NCBI GenBank assembly: GCA_964393405.1 | Contig: CAYMTR010000010.1 | Location: 26,112-90,111 of the forward strand | Source: CAYMTR01 sp964393405 | GTDB lineage: Bacteria > Bacteroidota > Bacteroidia > Bacteroidales > Prolixibacteraceae | Direction: 5' to 3' | Length of the DNA: 64,000 nucleotides | Part shown: in pieces, positions 37,748-46,025 of the stretch | Position numbering within the stretch: the stretch's first letter is position 1 | Layout of the letters: each line of letters starts with the position of its first letter | Made by a program: the position numbers and the translations under genes | Notes under the pieces: model-generated | Told to the model about the DNA's origin: nothing | Seen by the model: the letters and a program-made list of their open reading frames with translations, nothing else | Databases searched by the model: none

Positions 37748-38782
37748 TTAACGAGCAACTCTTCCTGAAGCATCACCTTCCATAAGCTTTTCAACTTCTT
37801 CAACACTTACTCTGTTGTAATCTCCATATATTGTATGTTTCAATGCAGAAGCAGCGACAGCAAAATCAAGTGCTTTCTGATCATCTTCCGGCCACCTCAT
37901 AATTCCATATATCAAGCCTCCCATGAAGGAATCACCTCCTCCTACCCTATCTACTATATGTGTTATCTGATATGTTCTTGATTCAAAAAGATTTAAACCA
38001 TTCCACAAAACTCCTGCCCAGTTGTTATTATTGGCATTTACAGACCCCCTCAATGTGGTAATTACTTTTTTGCATCTGGGGAAATCAGCCATAATTTGTT
38101 TTGACACAGACTCATAAGCTGCACCTTCAACGTGCCCGCCCTTTACATCAACTCCTTCAGGTTTTATTCCAAGTACTTTTTCTGCATCTTCCTCATTACC
38201 AAGAATAACATCACAGCAAGCAACAAGCTCAGGCATAACCTCGTTTGCACTCTTACCATATTTCCAAAGATTTTTCCTGTAGTTTAAGTCACACGACACG
38301 GTAATCCCTTTTTCGTTTGCTTTTCTGCATGCTTCAAGACAGACATCTGCTGCTCCCTGAGATATTGCAGGAGTTATTCCTGTCCAATGAAACCAAGTTG
38401 CACCTTCAAAAATTTTATCCCAGTCTATCATTCCGCTCTTAATCTCAGAAACAGATGAATGAGCTCTATCATAAATAACCTTGCTACCGCGACTTACAGC
38501 ACCGGTTTCAAGGTAATAAATACCTAAACGTTCTCCTCCCCAAATGATTTTGTCTACACCAACACCATATTTCCTTAAATCTTTCATACAGGTCATACCT
38601 ATATCATTTTTTGGTAAACGGGTAACGAAATCAACATCAAGACCATAGTTTGCCAACGAAACAGCAACATTTGCCTCACCACCTCCAAAAGTGGCTGAAA
38701 AACTGTCTGTCTGATCAAACCTTAAAAATCCCGGCGTCGCCAGGCGTAACATTATTTCTCCGAACGTAACTACTTTCTTCAT
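37748..38782 (-). CDS. kdgK: 2-keto-3-deoxygluconate kinase
   Basis: The 344-residue PfkB-family kinase starts KKVVTFGEIMLRLATPGFLRF and has FGGGEANVAVSLANYGL for substrate binding and DRVGGGDSFMGGLIYGIM for catalysis. It phosphorylates KDG to KDPG, the substrate of the aldolase encoded 21 bp downstream. It is the first gene of the operon, and its promoter carries a LacI-type operator over the -33 element. Confidence 0.9.
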   Translation of the reverse strand: MKKVVTFGEIMLRLATPGFLRFDQTDSFSATFGGGEANVAVSLANYGLDVDFVTRLPKNDIGMTCMKDLRKYGVGVDKIIWGGERLGIYYLETGAVSRGSKVIYDRAHSSVSEIKSGMIDWDKIFEGATWFHWTGITPAISQGAADVCLEACRKANEKGITVSCDLNYRKNLWKYGKSANEVMPELVACCDVILGNEEDAEKVLGIKPEGVDVKGGHVEGAAYESVSKQIMADFPRCKKVITTLRGSVNANNNNWAGVLWNGLNLFESRTYQITHIVDRVGGGDSFMGGLIYGIMRWPEDDQKALDFAVAASALKHTIYGDYNRVSVEEVEKLMEGDASGRVAR

Positions 38783-38806
38783 ATTTATTTTAAAAATTTT
38801 TCATCA

Positions 38807-38837
38807 CAAAATTAAAAAAAGTGTAATATAATGCAAA
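38807..38837 (-). promoter_or_regulatory. promoter of the kdgK operon
   Basis: On the minus strand TTTG (38834-38837), exactly 19 bp, then TAATTTTG (38807-38814), a perfect Bacteroidota match. The leader to the kdgK ATG is about 20 nt. Confidence 0.75.
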
Positions 38838-38845
38838 CGTTTGCA
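38832..38845. promoter_or_regulatory. LacI-type operator, perfect 14-bp palindrome
   Basis: TGCAAACGTTTGCA is a perfect palindrome with the central CG typical of LacI-family operators. It covers the -33 element of the kdgK promoter and lies 11 bp upstream of the lacI -7 element, so bound repressor could block both divergent genes. A 13/14 copy lies before kduI at 45410. Confidence 0.8.
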
Positions 38846-38855
38846 CTATTATTTT

Positions 38856-38863
38856 TATATTTG
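38856..38863 (+). promoter_or_regulatory. -7 element (TATATTTG) of the lacI-type regulator gene
   Basis: An exact TAnnTTTG 33 bp before the ATG at 38896. The TTTG inside the operator (38840-38843) is only 12 bp away, so the -33 element is unclear. Confidence 0.5.
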
Positions 38864-38895
38864 AAACGAAAATAAATTTCATATTAATTTCTTCA

Positions 38896-39924
38896 ATGTC
38901 AAAAAAGCAAGCTACAATACAAGACATAGCCAAAGTTCTGAACATCACGGCATCTACTGTCTCAAGAGCTTTGAGTAATCATCCTAAAATAAGCAGCCTG
39001 ACTAAGCAATTGGTATGGAAAACTGCTCAGGAACTTCAATACCAACCCAATACTATTGCTTCAAGTCTAAGAAAAGGAAAAGCAAATACTATCGGTATGA
39101 TTGTGCCCAGAATTAACCGCCATTTCTTTTCTAACGTAATCAATGGGGTGGAAAGTATTCTGAATCCTGCAGGTTACAATCTAATTATCTGCCAATCAGA
39201 AGAAAGATATTTAAAAGAAATTGAAAACATCGAAACTCTTATTTCAAACAGAGTTGGAGGCATCCTCATTTCTATTTCCGTTGAAACACAAGACGTTAAA
39301 CACCTACAAAAAGCTATTAATTCTCACATCCCTCTTGTGATGTTCGATAGGGTTTCAGACCTCCTTAATGTCAACAAAGTTGAGAACGATGACGAAGCCG
39401 GCTCATACGACACAGCTATTCACCTTATTAATCAAGGATATAAAGACTTCCTATGGATGGGGGGCCCCAGAACATCAAATATCTACAAAAACAGGTTTAA
39501 CGGTTATAAGAAAGCTTTAGAAGAGAACAATCTTGATATTTCTAAGATGAGATGCTTTGAAGCTACACCTGTACTCCAGATTGCCTATGATTATATGAAA
39601 GAAATTATAACTACTGGAGATATCCCTGAAGTTGTTTTTGCCACTTCCGATTATATGGCAATGGGAGTTATTCAAGCATGCCATGATAGTGGTCTTAATA
39701 TCCCCGAAGATATTGCTATTACAGGTTATTCAAATGAACCTTTTGCTGAACTTATTAAGCCAAAACTAACTACCGTAGATCAGTACAGCGAGGAAATGGG
39801 AAAAGCAGCAGCTAATCTGCTCCTCGAACAATTAAATTCAGGCTCCGATGATTTTATCCCCAGAAAAATTGTTTTGAAGCCAAAATTGATAATAAGGGAA
39901 ACTTCTATAAAGAAAAATATTTAA
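38896..39924 (+). CDS. LacI-family transcriptional regulator of the uronate genes
   Basis: The 342 residues have the LacI helix-turn-helix TIQDIAKVLNITASTVSRALSNHPKIS and hinge helix YQPNTIASSLRKGKANTIGMIVP. The effector domain is a periplasmic-binding-like fold ending LKPKLIIRETS. It is divergent from kdgK across a shared operator and is followed by uxaC. The ligand is probably a uronate intermediate such as KDG, KDPG or fructuronate (inference). Confidence 0.92.
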   Translation: MSKKQATIQDIAKVLNITASTVSRALSNHPKISSLTKQLVWKTAQELQYQPNTIASSLRKGKANTIGMIVPRINRHFFSNVINGVESILNPAGYNLIICQSEERYLKEIENIETLISNRVGGILISISVETQDVKHLQKAINSHIPLVMFDRVSDLLNVNKVENDDEAGSYDTAIHLINQGYKDFLWMGGPRTSNIYKNRFNGYKKALEENNLDISKMRCFEATPVLQIAYDYMKEIITTGDIPEVVFATSDYMAMGVIQACHDSGLNIPEDIAITGYSNEPFAELIKPKLTTVDQYSEEMGKAAANLLLEQLNSGSDDFIPRKIVLKPKLIIRETSIKKNI

Positions 39925-39954
39925 TAGGTTTGTACTTTCAAAAAAAAAGATAGG

Positions 39955-41355
39955 ATGAAAAAATTCATGGATGAGAATTTTATGCTGCAAAACAAAGCAG
40001 CTGAACGTTTATACCACGAGTACGCAGCAGAAATGCCAATTATTGATTACCACAACCATCTTCCTCCTGAAGAAATTTCCGGTAATATAAATTTTAAAAA
40101 CCCGACCCAAATATGGCTCAAAGGAGATCATTACAAATGGAGGGCTATGAGAGCTTTTGGTATTGATGAAAAATATATAACAGGTAATGCCTCTGATTTT
40201 GAAAAGTTCGAAAAATGGGCAGAGACTGTTCCTTACACCTTACGTAATCCGTTATACCACTGGACTCATCTCGAACTTCAAAGGTATTTTGGTATAAACG
40301 AACTTCTTAATCCTTCAACCGCCCATGATATTTATTCAAAAGCTGAATATCTGCTTCAAACTCCAGAATTTTCAGTACAGGGCCTTCTCAAAAAAATGAA
40401 GGTCGATGTCCTCTGTACTACAGATGACCCAATCGACAACCTTGATCATCATTTTAAAATCGCATCTCAGAAAACTTCTTTCAAGGCTTTCCCTGCTTGG
40501 CGCCCCGACAAGGCTATGAACGCCGAGAACCCTGAGGTTTACAATTCATATATCGACAAATTAAGTGCTGTTGCTGAAATTGAAATAAACAATATTGATG
40601 ATTTGATCGCCGCACTCAAAAAACGTCATGATTTCTTTGCTACTGCCGGCTGTAAGGTTTCCGACCACGGTCTGGAAGAATTTTATGCTGAAGATTTCTC
40701 TGACGAAGAAATTGACAAAATTTTTAAAAGAGTGCGAAAAGGTAAAATGCTCGAGAAAAAAGAACTCAAAAAGTTCAAATCTTTTATGCTTCTCGAATTT
40801 GCTCGAATGGATCATTCTAAAGGATGGGTTCAACAGTTTCACTACGGCGTTTTAAGAAACAATAACAGCAGAATGTTCTCAAAACTCGGACCCGATACAG
40901 GATTCGATTCAATCGGCGATTTTAAAGTTGCTGCCAACCTCGTGAAGTTCCTTAACAAACTTAATGATGAAGAAAAGCTTACTAAAACAATACTTTATAA
41001 TATCAATCCGGGCGATAATGCAATGATTTCTACAATGCTCGGCAATTTTAACGAAGGTCCGGCTTCAGGAAAAATACAATTTGGCTCTGGCTGGTGGTTC
41101 CTTGATCAGAAATTTGGAATGACCGAACAAATGAACTCCTTGTCATCATTAGGATTGATAAGTAAATTTGTTGGAATGCTTACTGATTCAAGAAGTTTTC
41201 TTTCATTCCCAAGACATGAATATTTTAGAAGAATAATGTGCAATCTGTTTGGTAATGACATGGAAAATGGCGAAATTCCCAATGATTTTGACCTTGTTGG
41301 TGGTATCGTAAAAGATATTAGCTACAACAACGCAAAACAGTATTTCAATTTCTAA
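39955..41355 (+). CDS. uxaC: glucuronate (uronate) isomerase
   Basis: The 466-residue enzyme converts glucuronate to fructuronate and galacturonate to tagaturonate in the cytosol. Family motifs include IIDYHNHLPPEEI (metal-binding HxH), DVLCTTDDPIDNLDHH, SDHGLEEFY, FHYGVLRNNNSRMF and the late GSGWWFLDQ. It lies 30 bp after the lacI-type gene and is likely co-transcribed with it. Confidence 0.95.
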   Translation: MKKFMDENFMLQNKAAERLYHEYAAEMPIIDYHNHLPPEEISGNINFKNPTQIWLKGDHYKWRAMRAFGIDEKYITGNASDFEKFEKWAETVPYTLRNPLYHWTHLELQRYFGINELLNPSTAHDIYSKAEYLLQTPEFSVQGLLKKMKVDVLCTTDDPIDNLDHHFKIASQKTSFKAFPAWRPDKAMNAENPEVYNSYIDKLSAVAEIEINNIDDLIAALKKRHDFFATAGCKVSDHGLEEFYAEDFSDEEIDKIFKRVRKGKMLEKKELKKFKSFMLLEFARMDHSKGWVQQFHYGVLRNNNSRMFSKLGPDTGFDSIGDFKVAANLVKFLNKLNDEEKLTKTILYNINPGDNAMISTMLGNFNEGPASGKIQFGSGWWFLDQKFGMTEQMNSLSSLGLISKFVGMLTDSRSFLSFPRHEYFRRIMCNLFGNDMENGEIPNDFDLVGGIVKDISYNNAKQYFNF

Positions 41356-41374
41356 AAAATTAACTCAAAAAATT

Positions 41375-41692
41375 ATGGAACAACAGGAATTCAAAGACAA
41401 AGCAAAACAAAGTATTGACGATATCTTTGCAAAAATCGACGAGCTTAAAATGAAAAAAGAAGAAGCTCAGGCTGATTTAAAAGAAACTTACGATGAACAA
41501 ATCGCTAAGCTTGAAGCAAAAAAAGATGAGCTTCAGGTTAAATACGACGCTCTAATTGATGCAGCTGAAGATAAATGGGATGAACTTAAAGATGCATTTG
41601 CCGAAAGCGCTGATTCTTTCAAAGAAGGTTTCTCAAAAATTTTCTCTGTCTTTAAAAAAGATAATGACGAAGACGAAGCTCCTAAGGCTTAA
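41375..41692 (+). CDS. small coiled-coil protein
   Basis: The 105-residue charged protein is predicted helical throughout, with heptad-like Lys/Glu repeats from residue ~15 to ~75 and an acidic tail (KDNDEDEAPKA). There is no signal peptide or catalytic motif. It follows uxaC by 19 bp and precedes a terminator, so it is probably the last gene of the unit. I recognise no family; it may be a stress or structural protein. Confidence 0.6.
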   Translation: MEQQEFKDKAKQSIDDIFAKIDELKMKKEEAQADLKETYDEQIAKLEAKKDELQVKYDALIDAAEDKWDELKDAFAESADSFKEGFSKIFSVFKKDNDEDEAPKA

Positions 41693-41723
41693 CTATAAGT
41701 TATTAAAGAAAATACTTTTCTAT

Positions 41724-41761
41724 AAAGGGTGTGTCTTGATTTTGACACACCCTTTGTTTTT
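41724..41761 (+). terminator. strong intrinsic terminator of the uxaC unit
   Basis: AAAGGGTGTGTC (41724-41735) and GACACACCCTTT (41744-41755) form a perfect 12-bp stem with an 8-nt loop, followed by GTTTTTG. Confidence 0.85.
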
Positions 41762-41822
41762 GTTAAAAATTTATTTTTCCTGTACCAGATAATTGTTACT
41801 AATCATTTTGTTCAATATTTTC

Positions 41823-41830
41823 TATATTTG
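41823..41830 (+). promoter_or_regulatory. -7 element (TATATTTG) before the lipoprotein gene at 41845
   Basis: An exact TAnnTTTG ending 14 bp before the ATG; no good -33 element. Confidence 0.4.
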
Positions 41831-41844
41831 AGAAAATCTTAATA

Positions 41845-42753
41845 ATGAAAATTCTTTTTTTAAAAAAACCATCACTTGTTGCTCTTTTACTAACAATTAT
41901 TTCTGTCAGCTTTCTCCAAAGCTGCTCTTTTAGTAATTACAGGTATTTAAAGAGCTACGAATCCGGGGAAATACCCAATCCCTTATTGCTCAAACCGGGA
42001 ACAGAGCTTTTACTGCTTCGGGAAGACATTTACCGTGAAACAACGACCAAAGAAATCAGTACTTCTGATAGCACTAAAAAAACTGAGACCGTCGACGTAG
42101 ATTATCACACTATGGGCTTTCATATTTGCAAGGGCGTCTTCCTTGATGTTAATGAAAATATCTCAGTCAATATTGCTGAATTGTTTAATTTGTCAGACAG
42201 TGGTGATTACCAAATCATCCGGGAAACTCCCACTTTGTTTGGAAAACAACTATATATTATCAAAAAAGAAGGGAATGAAATTAAGAGGATCAGTGAAGCT
42301 CTTTTTGGTGATAGTGTTGACAAGATAACTCTCGAAGAAGGAAAAACTAAAATAAAAGAGTCGGGGCTTTTATCTCCAACAATTACAATTACAGCTACTG
42401 CTGACAAGTTATCATACGAAAAATCTTTCTTAAACTGGTTCCCTGAAACTATCACCAAAAAGGATGATTACACCTACAACATAAAAACCGGTTTAAATAA
42501 TGATAAAATTTCTCAAAAAGATCCCAACCTTATCGAATATAACAGATATCTCGATATAAAAAGAGAACCTAAAATAATTGAATTTGATTACAGCTTTTTA
42601 AGCAGACCACTTTTATTGATCAAACTTGTTGACGGATATTTGTTTGAAGACAGTAAGTATAATTTAGTTCGACTTAAGGTTGAAAGCGACAGGATTGAGG
42701 TATGGCAAAATAAAAAGCAAGAAAGAACCTACACTTTGAAAAAACTAAACTAA
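41845..42753 (+). CDS. lipoprotein of unknown function
   Basis: The 302 residues start with a lipoprotein signal (LLLTIISVSFLQSC, Cys 27). The mature protein opens with basic and aromatic residues, is soluble and mostly beta, and has no motif I recognise. It has a typical composition and its own promoter and start. It is probably co-transcribed with the DedA-like gene 11 bp downstream. Function not assigned. Confidence 0.6.
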   Translation: MKILFLKKPSLVALLLTIISVSFLQSCSFSNYRYLKSYESGEIPNPLLLKPGTELLLLREDIYRETTTKEISTSDSTKKTETVDVDYHTMGFHICKGVFLDVNENISVNIAELFNLSDSGDYQIIRETPTLFGKQLYIIKKEGNEIKRISEALFGDSVDKITLEEGKTKIKESGLLSPTITITATADKLSYEKSFLNWFPETITKKDDYTYNIKTGLNNDKISQKDPNLIEYNRYLDIKREPKIIEFDYSFLSRPLLLIKLVDGYLFEDSKYNLVRLKVESDRIEVWQNKKQERTYTLKKLN

Positions 42754-42764
42754 ACTGAATACTT

Positions 42765-43343
42765 ATGCTTAATGAAAGAACACGTTTTATACTTAAGTAT
42801 TCCCTGCAGGCAATAATTTACCTGCTGGTTATTATTGTTGTAGCAATTATTTTCAAAAAAGCAGTCATCGACCATAACCCCCAGTTCTGGATCGAAAAAT
42901 TTTACAGCCGACCTATTATTATTTATCTGATATATATTGGTTCAGAGGTATTCTTTGGCTTGTTCCCTCCGGAACTTTTTATGTATTGGTCAATAAATCT
43001 TGGAAACTCAACTTCATATATTATCAATCTAACCTTCTTCACTTTAGTATCGGTAGCAGCAGGACATCTGGCGTATTTTATTGGCAGATATTTCAACAAA
43101 TATTTGAGTTCAACAGTATTTCAAAAGAAATTCTTTGTAAAACACCTTCCAATGGTAAAGAAATACGGTTCACTACTTATAATTGTTGCAGCCCTCACCC
43201 CCCTTCCTTGGTCAACTATATGCTTGATTATTGGAACAATACATTACGACTACCGAAAATTTACATTATTTTCCTTAAGCCGTATCTTCCGATTTGCTGT
43301 CAACGGTTACCTCGTATATTCTTCCCATACCTTGTTTTTTTAA
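42765..43343 (+). CDS. DedA/VTT-domain membrane protein
   Basis: The 192 residues carry about four or five membrane segments. The central region VYFGLFPPELFMYW-like, then HLAYFIGRYF and IVAALTPLPWSTICLIIG, is the re-entrant pattern of VTT/DedA proteins, which flip or transport membrane lipids. It is shorter than typical DedA (~220). Convergent with kduD, 12 bp apart. Confidence 0.65.
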   Translation: MLNERTRFILKYSLQAIIYLLVIIVVAIIFKKAVIDHNPQFWIEKFYSRPIIIYLIYIGSEVFFGLFPPELFMYWSINLGNSTSYIINLTFFTLVSVAAGHLAYFIGRYFNKYLSSTVFQKKFFVKHLPMVKKYGSLLIIVAALTPLPWSTICLIIGTIHYDYRKFTLFSLSRIFRFAVNGYLVYSSHTLFF

Positions 43344-43355
43344 ACTTGCCGAAAT

Positions 43356-44159
43356 TTACTCAGGAATATCGTTTTCTCCTTTTACATACCCAAAGTTTGC
43401 AAGAATACCTCCGTCAACATAAAGTACATGCCCATTTACAAAATCGCTTGCCCTGGAAGCAAGGAATAAAGCAGCATTTCCAACATCTTCAGGTTCTCCC
43501 CAACGACCTGCAGGAGTTCTTGTCATTACAAGGTCGTTGAATGGGTGATTGCCTTCCCTGATAGCTGCTGTTTGTGATGTAGCAATATATCCGGGACCAA
43601 TGCCATTTATCTGGACATTGTATTTTGCCCATTCACAGGTCATACTTGCTGTTAAAAGTTTTAATCCTCCCTTTGCTGAAGCATATGCAGAAACTGTGTT
43701 CCTTCCATAGACGCTCATCATTGAACACATATTGATTATCTTTCCGCTTCTCTTTTTGATCATATTGGGAGCCACCCTTTTAGACACAATTAGCGGAGCT
43801 ACCAAATCCACATCTATAACCTGTTTATAATCAGAAATTGACATGTCAAGAATAGGAATTCTCTTGATAATTCCTGCGTTATTTACAAGAATATCAACAG
43901 TGCCAACTTCTTTTTCAATAATACTGATACCTCTATCTACATCATTTTCGTTAGTAACATCAAAAACAAGAGTAAAAACATCAATCCCATCCTTAGCATA
44001 TTCTGCTTTACAGGCACTTAGCCTTTCCTCGAGCAGGTCATTTACACAAACTTTTGCCCCTGCTTTTCCAAGAACCTTACCAATAGCCATTCCTATTCCG
44101 TGAGTTCCACCTGTTATTAGGGCAACTTTTCCAGTTAAATCAAACAATTCTGCGCTCAT
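43356..44159 (-). CDS. kduD: 2-dehydro-3-deoxy-D-gluconate 5-dehydrogenase
   Basis: The 267-residue SDR has the cofactor motif TGGTHGIGMAIGKVLG, NNAGIIKR, NMCSMMSVYG (Ser) and AYASAKGG (YxxxK). It interconverts 2,5-diketo-3-deoxygluconate (DKII) and KDG, feeding kdgK. It is last in the kduI-cupin-kduD group, 60 bp after the cupin gene. Confidence 0.88.
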   Translation of the reverse strand: MSAELFDLTGKVALITGGTHGIGMAIGKVLGKAGAKVCVNDLLEERLSACKAEYAKDGIDVFTLVFDVTNENDVDRGISIIEKEVGTVDILVNNAGIIKRIPILDMSISDYKQVIDVDLVAPLIVSKRVAPNMIKKRSGKIINMCSMMSVYGRNTVSAYASAKGGLKLLTASMTCEWAKYNVQINGIGPGYIATSQTAAIREGNHPFNDLVMTRTPAGRWGEPEDVGNAALFLASRASDFVNGHVLYVDGGILANFGYVKGENDIPE

Positions 44160-44219
44160 CTTTTATCTGAATTTTTTATTTTTTATCTGTATTCTAAGTT
44201 TCAAATTTCAACTAAATAT

Positions 44220-44555
44220 TTAAAGAAATTCTTCTCTGACAGGTGTAAAGCAATCTATCAATCTCACCATAGGAGTAAGTCTGTGAATTGTATGAGGAAC
44301 ACCTGAAGGAATAGTAAAAATATCCCCTGCTTTTATATGAACCTTTTCCTCATCGCCGATATAAAAATCAACTTCACCTTCAAGCATATAAGAAACTTGC
44401 TCATGTGGGTGAGAGTGAAAAGGATCCGGATTCTCTGTAGGCCCATCGGTGAACTCACAATTCACAATCATCAGATTATCAGTACAAGCCAATCTCCTTG
44501 TATAGAAATCAGTCACTTTCCTTGCCGGAAGATCAGAATATCTGTGGACTCCCAT
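44220..44555 (-). CDS. small cupin-domain protein of the kdu operon
   Basis: The start is taken as the ATG at 44555 (MGVHRYSDLPARK), one nucleotide after the kduI stop; a longer frame would lie inside kduI. The 111-residue protein is a single cupin with metal-ligand pattern HSHPHEQVSYMLEGEV ... GDIFTIPSGVPHTIHRL. Such cupins accompany pectin- and uronate-degradation genes and may bind unsaturated sugar acids. No enzyme activity can be assigned. Confidence 0.75.
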   Translation of the reverse strand: MGVHRYSDLPARKVTDFYTRRLACTDNLMIVNCEFTDGPTENPDPFHSHPHEQVSYMLEGEVDFYIGDEEKVHIKAGDIFTIPSGVPHTIHRLTPMVRLIDCFTPVREEFL

Positions 44556-44556
44556 T

Positions 44557-45399
44557 TTATTTAAGTTCATCAGGTTGGCAAATGTCCATGTCACCATAAT
44601 CAAGGTTCTCCCCTGCCATACCCCAGATGAAAATATAATTTGAAGTACCGGCAGCACTATGAATGCTCCACGCCGGAGAAAGAACAGCCTGTTCGTTTTT
44701 CATCCAAATATGGCGGGTCTCCTTTGGCTTTCCCATAAAATGACAAACCGCTTGTCCTCTGGGCACATTGAAATAAAAATAAGCTTCCATCCTTCTGTCA
44801 TGAGTATGAACAGGCATGGTATTCCATACGCTACCCTCCTTAAGTTCAGTCATCCCCATCTGAAGCTGGCAGGTAGGAACAATCTTATTTATAAGAAGCT
44901 GATTAATTTGACGCTCATTGGAACTACTCAATGAACCCATTTGAAGAACGTTAGCATCAGCCATAGTAACTCTTTTACAAGAGTATTCCTTATGGGCAGG
45001 AGCAGAATTTATATAAAAATGAGCCGGATGTATATAGTCGTCCGACTCAAAAACAACATCCATGGTACCTTTCCCAAGATAAAGAGCATCTTTAAAACCA
45101 AGTTCATAAACAGCGTCTTTAGTCCTTACTTTGCCTGCACCACCAACGTTGATAATCCCCATTTCCCTTCTTTCAAGAAAAAAATCAGCCTTTAAAGAAT
45201 CGAAAGAGTCAAGAGCAAGAGGTTTTGTTGCAGGAACAGCACCCCCAACTACGTATCTATCGTAGTGTGAATAAGTAAGAGAAATCTGATCCTCGACCAT
45301 AACCTCTTCAATTAGAAACTCTTTTCTGATACGCTTAGTATCGTATTTCTTAAAGTCCTTTGGATGTACCGCAAATCTTTTAAAACTTTTTAGTGTCAT
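44557..45399 (-). CDS. kduI: 4-deoxy-L-threo-5-hexosulose-uronate ketol-isomerase
   Basis: The 280-residue bicupin isomerase converts DKI, formed from unsaturated uronates released by lyases, to DKII. The zinc motif MPVHTHDRRMEAYFYF is present with the later His in SPAWSIHSAAGTSNY. It starts at ATG 45399, 11 bp from a LacI-type operator copy, and leads the kduI-cupin-kduD operon. Confidence 0.95.
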   Translation of the reverse strand: MTLKSFKRFAVHPKDFKKYDTKRIRKEFLIEEVMVEDQISLTYSHYDRYVVGGAVPATKPLALDSFDSLKADFFLERREMGIINVGGAGKVRTKDAVYELGFKDALYLGKGTMDVVFESDDYIHPAHFYINSAPAHKEYSCKRVTMADANVLQMGSLSSSNERQINQLLINKIVPTCQLQMGMTELKEGSVWNTMPVHTHDRRMEAYFYFNVPRGQAVCHFMGKPKETRHIWMKNEQAVLSPAWSIHSAAGTSNYIFIWGMAGENLDYGDMDICQPDELK

Positions 45400-45409
45400 A
45401 ATATTTCAA

Positions 45410-45423
45410 TTCAAACGTTTGCA
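45410..45423. promoter_or_regulatory. LacI-type operator copy before kduI
   Basis: TTCAAACGTTTGCA matches the perfect palindrome at 38832 in 13 of 14 positions. It lies 11-24 bp upstream of the kduI ATG, where a repressor would block initiation or elongation, linking kduI-kduD to the lacI-type regulator 6.5 kb away. Confidence 0.7.
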
Positions 45424-45681
45424 CTTAATGTTATGTATCTATTCTTCAATATTATAACTTGAATAAATCAATCTTTATAATATTACAGGGTTAAAATTAG
45501 TAATAATATTTTCATTATTGCAATTTTAGAAGCCAAAAAGTCAATTTTCTATAAATGTTTAATTGAGTCGGTTTCATTGAACATATATAGCTACATAAAT
45601 CTGTTCTTTAAGTACTTATAAAATTTAATTAGATTCTTTAGTTGATTATAAGGACAAATATTGGCTATTCGTTTGAAAAGA

Positions 45682-45695
45682 TGCAATCGTTTGTA
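45682..45695. promoter_or_regulatory. weak third operator candidate
   Basis: TGCAATCGTTTGTA matches the palindrome in 12 of 14 positions. It is 283 bp upstream of kduI; a second site at this distance could support repression by DNA looping. Confidence 0.35.
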
Positions 45696-45768
45696 TTATA
45701 TAAAACAATTAATGGCTTCTCTTTAACTTTTAGTATAGGACAAGTCAACAGCAGAGAGGTACCTCATT

Positions 45769-45824
45769 CGTACCACATTCGCCCTTTCTCCCTTTATTAA
45801 GGGAGAAAGGGCGAATGTGGTACG
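45769..45824. repeat. 56-bp inverted repeat (26-bp arms, 4-nt loop)
   Basis: Arms 45769-45794 and 45799-45824 are fully complementary around the loop TATT. The core CCCTTTCTCCCTT is GC-richer than its surroundings. It is translated in one frame as a peptide containing SPLIKGER, the kind produced by dispersed palindromic repeats in other genomes. No T-tract follows immediately, so it is not a simple terminator. Confidence 0.85.
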
Positions 45825-46025
45825 TCTTTGGTGGCTTTTTGGTAGGGCTATGTCCTGCCTTAAAATTGGCACACAATTTTTAAAAGTTTCACTAAATAAA
45901 GTACACATTAGATAAAAATTGTACAAAAAAAATCAAACACAATAATTTTTAAAATATAGTTTGATATTAAATATTTTATATAGATATTTGTGATATCATT
46001 TTAATATCATTTTAAATTAAATGGA

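Larger units (their letters stand above)
45400..46025. other. 626-bp intergenic region with operators and a long palindrome
   Basis: Divergent region between kduI and the ABC transporter genes. It holds the LacI-type operator copies (45410, 45682) and the 56-bp inverted repeat (45769-45824), described separately. The remainder is AT-rich and I see no gene in it. The only sizeable open frame (45723-45926, minus) is created by the palindrome. Confidence 0.8.

Noticed and set aside
42986..43540. 184-aa frame spanning the DedA-like and kduD genes
   Set aside because: It overlaps two well-supported genes in another frame and its composition is not protein-like.
45723..45926. 67-aa open frame on the minus strand
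   Set aside because: It is created by the long palindrome, has no ribosome-binding site and the encoded SPLIKGER-type peptide is characteristic of repeat DNA.
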